From positions 1 through 8,573 of the forward strand of contig JAEWGQ010000406.1 of the NCBI GenBank assembly GCA_023388235.1: 8,573 nucleotides of DNA, in the 5' to 3' direction. This DNA comes from Actinomycetes bacterium (lineage in GTDB: Bacteria > Actinomycetota > Actinomycetes > Actinomycetales > Cellulomonadaceae). The notes under the pieces were generated by a model. That model saw only the letters and a list, made by a program, of their open reading frames with translations. It was not told where the DNA came from and searched no databases. The translations under genes were made by a program, and so were the position numbers. Below, piece after piece: positions 6,700-8,573 of this stretch. Every line of letters begins with the position of its first letter. The stretch's first letter is position 1.

Positions 6700-8511
6700 A
6701 TGCTGCTGCGCCTCTCCACGCTCTTCGTCCGCACGCTGCGCGAGGACCCGGCCGACGCGGAGGTGGCCAGCCACAAGCTGCTCGTCCGCGCCGGCTACAT
6801 CCGCCGCGCCGCCCCGGGGATCTACACCTGGCTGCCGCTCGGCCTGCGGGTCCTGGGCAAGGTCGAGCAGGTCGTGCGCGAGGAGATGGCCGCCGCCGGC
6901 GCGCAGGAGGTGCACTTCCCGGCGCTGCTGCCGCGCGAGCCGTACGAGGCGACGAACCGCTGGACGGAGTACGGGCCGAACCTGTTCCGGCTGCGCGACC
7001 GCCGCGAGAACGACTACCTGCTCGCGCCGACGCACGAGGAGATGTTCACGCTCCTGGTCAAGGACCTGTACTCCTCGTACAAGGACCTGCCGCTCACGCT
7101 GTTCCAGATCCAGACCAAGTACCGCGACGAGGCCCGGCCGCGCGCCGGCCTGATCCGCGGGCGCGAGTTCATCATGAAGGACGCGTACTCCTTCGACGTG
7201 GACGACGCCGGCCTGGAGGCGTCGTACCAGGCGCAGCGCGCCGCGTACCGGCGCGTGTTCGAGCGCCTCGGCCTGGAGTACGTGATCGTCGCGGCCACGT
7301 CCGGCGCGATGGGCGGCTCCCGCTCCGAGGAGTTCCTCAACCCGACGGCCATCGGCGAGGACACGTTCGTGCGCTCGCCCGGCGGGTACGCCGCGAACGT
7401 CGAGGCCGTCACGACGGTCGTCCCGCCGGCGCTGCCGTACGACGACGCCCCCGCCGCGCACGTCGAGGACACCCCCGGCACCCCGACCATCGACTCCCTG
7501 GTGGCCGTCGCCAACGAGCGGTTCGCCCGCCCGGACCGCGCCTGGACCGCCGCGGACACGCTGAAGAACGTCGTCCTGGCGCTCGTGCACCCCACGGGCG
7601 AGCGCGAGCTGCTGGTGGTCGGCCTGCCCGGCGACCGCGAGGTCGACCTCAAGCGCCTGGAGGCCGCGCTGGCCCCGGCCGAGGTCGAGACCGCCGTCGA
7701 GGCGGACTTCGCCGCGCACCCCGAGCTGGTCAAGGGCTACATCGGCCCGGCCGTGCTCGGCCCGAACCGCGAGGGGCTCGCCGCGGACGCGCCGGGGCGC
7801 ACCGCGCTGCGGTACCTGCTCGACCCGCGGGTGGTCGAGGGCACCCGGTGGATCACCGGCGCGAACGAGGCCGGCCGCCACGTGTTCGACCTCGTGGCGG
7901 GGCGCGACTTCACCGCCGACGGCACGGTCGAGGCGGCCGAGGTCCGCGCCGGGGACGAGGCGCCCGACGGCTCCGGCCCGCTGGAGCTCGCCCGCGGCAT
8001 CGAGATCGGGCACATCTTCCAGCTCGGCCGCAAGTACGCCCAGGCGCTCGGCCTGACCGTGCTCGACCAGAACGGCAAGTCCCAGGTCGTCACGATGGGC
8101 TCCTACGGCATCGGCGTCAGCCGCGTGCTCGCCGCGCTCGCGGAGGCGAACCACGACGACAAGGGCCTCGCGTGGCCGGCCACCGTCGCGCCGGCGCACG
8201 TGCACGTCGTCGCCACCGGCAAGGACCCGGCCGTCTTCGAGGCCGCCGAGTCCCTCGCCCGGACGCTCGACGCCCGCGGCATCGAGGTGCTGTACGACGA
8301 CCGCCCGAAGGTCTCGCCCGGCGTGAAGTTCGCGGACGCCGAGCTGCTCGGCGTGCCGCTCGTGGTCGTCGTCGGCCGCGGCCTGGCCGACGGCCTGGTC
8401 GAGGTCCGGCCGCGCGTCGTGACCGAGGACGGGCCGCAGGCGGAGCAGGTCCCGGTGGCCGCCGCGGCGGACCGCGTCGCCGAGCTCGTGGACGCGCTGC
8501 TCACGGCCTGA
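6700..8511 (+). CDS. proS: Prolyl-tRNA synthetase, bacterial type with INS editing domain
   Basis: This 603-residue class II synthetase charges tRNA-Pro with proline. The N-terminal [15 protein letters not shown] is the standard start of bacterial ProRS. The catalytic core shows APTHEE (109-114), the motif 2 region [16 protein letters not shown] (142-157) and motif 3 [16 protein letters not shown] (467-482). Between them, at about 225-400, lies the INS editing domain that clears mischarged Ala-tRNA-Pro. It contains KNVVLALV, whose Lys289 corresponds to the key E. coli Lys279, and KGYIGP (345-350). The anticodon-binding domain fills about 500-603 ([23 protein letters not shown]). Length and motifs are complete. 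ATG 6700 fits the family N-terminus; there is no ribosome-binding site, and a -10 element lies 7 nt upstream. The gene stands alone on this strand, divergent from the DNA glycosylase, as is plausible for a housekeeping gene with its own promoter. Confidence 0.98.
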   Translation: MLLRLSTLFVRTLREDPADAEVASHKLLVRAGYIRRAAPGIYTWLPLGLRVLGKVEQVVREEMAAAGAQEVHFPALLPREPYEATNRWTEYGPNLFRLRDRRENDYLLAPTHEEMFTLLVKDLYSSYKDLPLTLFQIQTKYRDEARPRAGLIRGREFIMKDAYSFDVDDAGLEASYQAQRAAYRRVFERLGLEYVIVAATSGAMGGSRSEEFLNPTAIGEDTFVRSPGGYAANVEAVTTVVPPALPYDDAPAAHVEDTPGTPTIDSLVAVANERFARPDRAWTAADTLKNVVLALVHPTGERELLVVGLPGDREVDLKRLEAALAPAEVETAVEADFAAHPELVKGYIGPAVLGPNREGLAADAPGRTALRYLLDPRVVEGTRWITGANEAGRHVFDLVAGRDFTADGTVEAAEVRAGDEAPDGSGPLELARGIEIGHIFQLGRKYAQALGLTVLDQNGKSQVVTMGSYGIGVSRVLAALAEANHDDKGLAWPATVAPAHVHVVATGKDPAVFEAAESLARTLDARGIEVLYDDRPKVSPGVKFADAELLGVPLVVVVGRGLADGLVEVRPRVVTEDGPQAEQVPVAAAADRVAELVDALLTA

Positions 8512-8564
8512 GGTCGCCCGGCGACCCCGGGCGTCGCGCCGGACGCCGCGCCGGCCCCGGGGTC
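8512..8564 (+). terminator. Hairpin cluster after proS, possible terminator without T-tract
   Basis: Immediately after the stop, GGTCGC (8512-8517) pairs with GCGACC (8521-8526). A second stem, GGCGTC (8530-8535) with GACGCC (8542-8547), has a 6-nt loop. An 8-bp outer stem, GACCCCGG (8523-8530) with CCGGGGTC (8557-8564), would enclose the second hairpin but shares bases with the first. All pairings are exact. No T-run follows, so this would be the non-canonical GC-hairpin type proposed in actinobacteria, or a 3' stabilising structure. Confidence 0.4.
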
Positions 8565-8573
8565 ACGCTGGAC

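Noticed and set aside
6649..8205. Upstream extension of the glycosylase frame through the antisense of proS
   Set aside because: The mature enzyme must begin PELPEVE because the proline is the nucleophile. The open frame beyond ATG 6648 is a GC shadow of proS.

Overview
This is a very G+C-rich window (third codon positions are almost all G or C) from a high-GC actinobacterium. The Rip1/IspG/DUF4081-acetyltransferase cluster, the [13 protein letters not shown] ProRS and the frequent GTG starts point to Micrococcales, and a Cellulomonas-like organism is my best guess. That taxonomic call is inference from family resemblance, not from a search.

Layout. Positions 1-911 (minus) hold the N-terminal two thirds of an FAD-dependent DAO-family oxidoreductase that runs off the left edge. 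A 164-bp divergent region (912-1075) follows, with candidate promoters in both directions and a perfect 8-bp inverted repeat. A plus-strand run then occupies 1076-5754: a membrane-bound GGDEF diguanylate cyclase (1076-2317), a site-2 intramembrane metalloprotease (2305-3621, rip1/rseP type), ispG of the MEP isoprenoid pathway (3692-4846) and a DUF4081+GNAT acetyltransferase (4852-5754). The cyclase overlaps the protease by 13 bp, and the acetyltransferase starts 5 bp after ispG. The acetyltransferase stop directly abuts the stop of a convergent Fpg/Nei-type DNA glycosylase (5755-6648, minus). That gene shares a 51-bp divergent promoter region with proS (6700-8511, plus), bacterial prolyl-tRNA synthetase with its editing domain. 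Sixty-two bases of hairpin-rich sequence after proS end the window.

How the genes relate. The protease-ispG-acetyltransferase order matches the conserved actinobacterial block known from Mycobacterium tuberculosis (Rv2869c-Rv2868c-Rv2867c). There the gene before the protease is dxr. Here that slot holds a diguanylate cyclase, so c-di-GMP synthesis may be co-transcribed with an envelope-stress protease and an isoprenoid enzyme. All seven genes are intact within the window except the truncated oxidoreductase.

I see no mobile element, CRISPR array, tRNA, rRNA or evident horizontal island, and no clearly new multi-gene system. The more unusual details are local: an expanded first zinc knuckle in the DNA glycosylase, an altered acetyl-CoA loop in the acetyltransferase, a recurring leaderless-type promoter layout, a hairpin inside the cyclase tail just before the protease ribosome-binding site, and hairpins with identical stem arms after two genes. 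No stretch over 300 bp lacks a gene.
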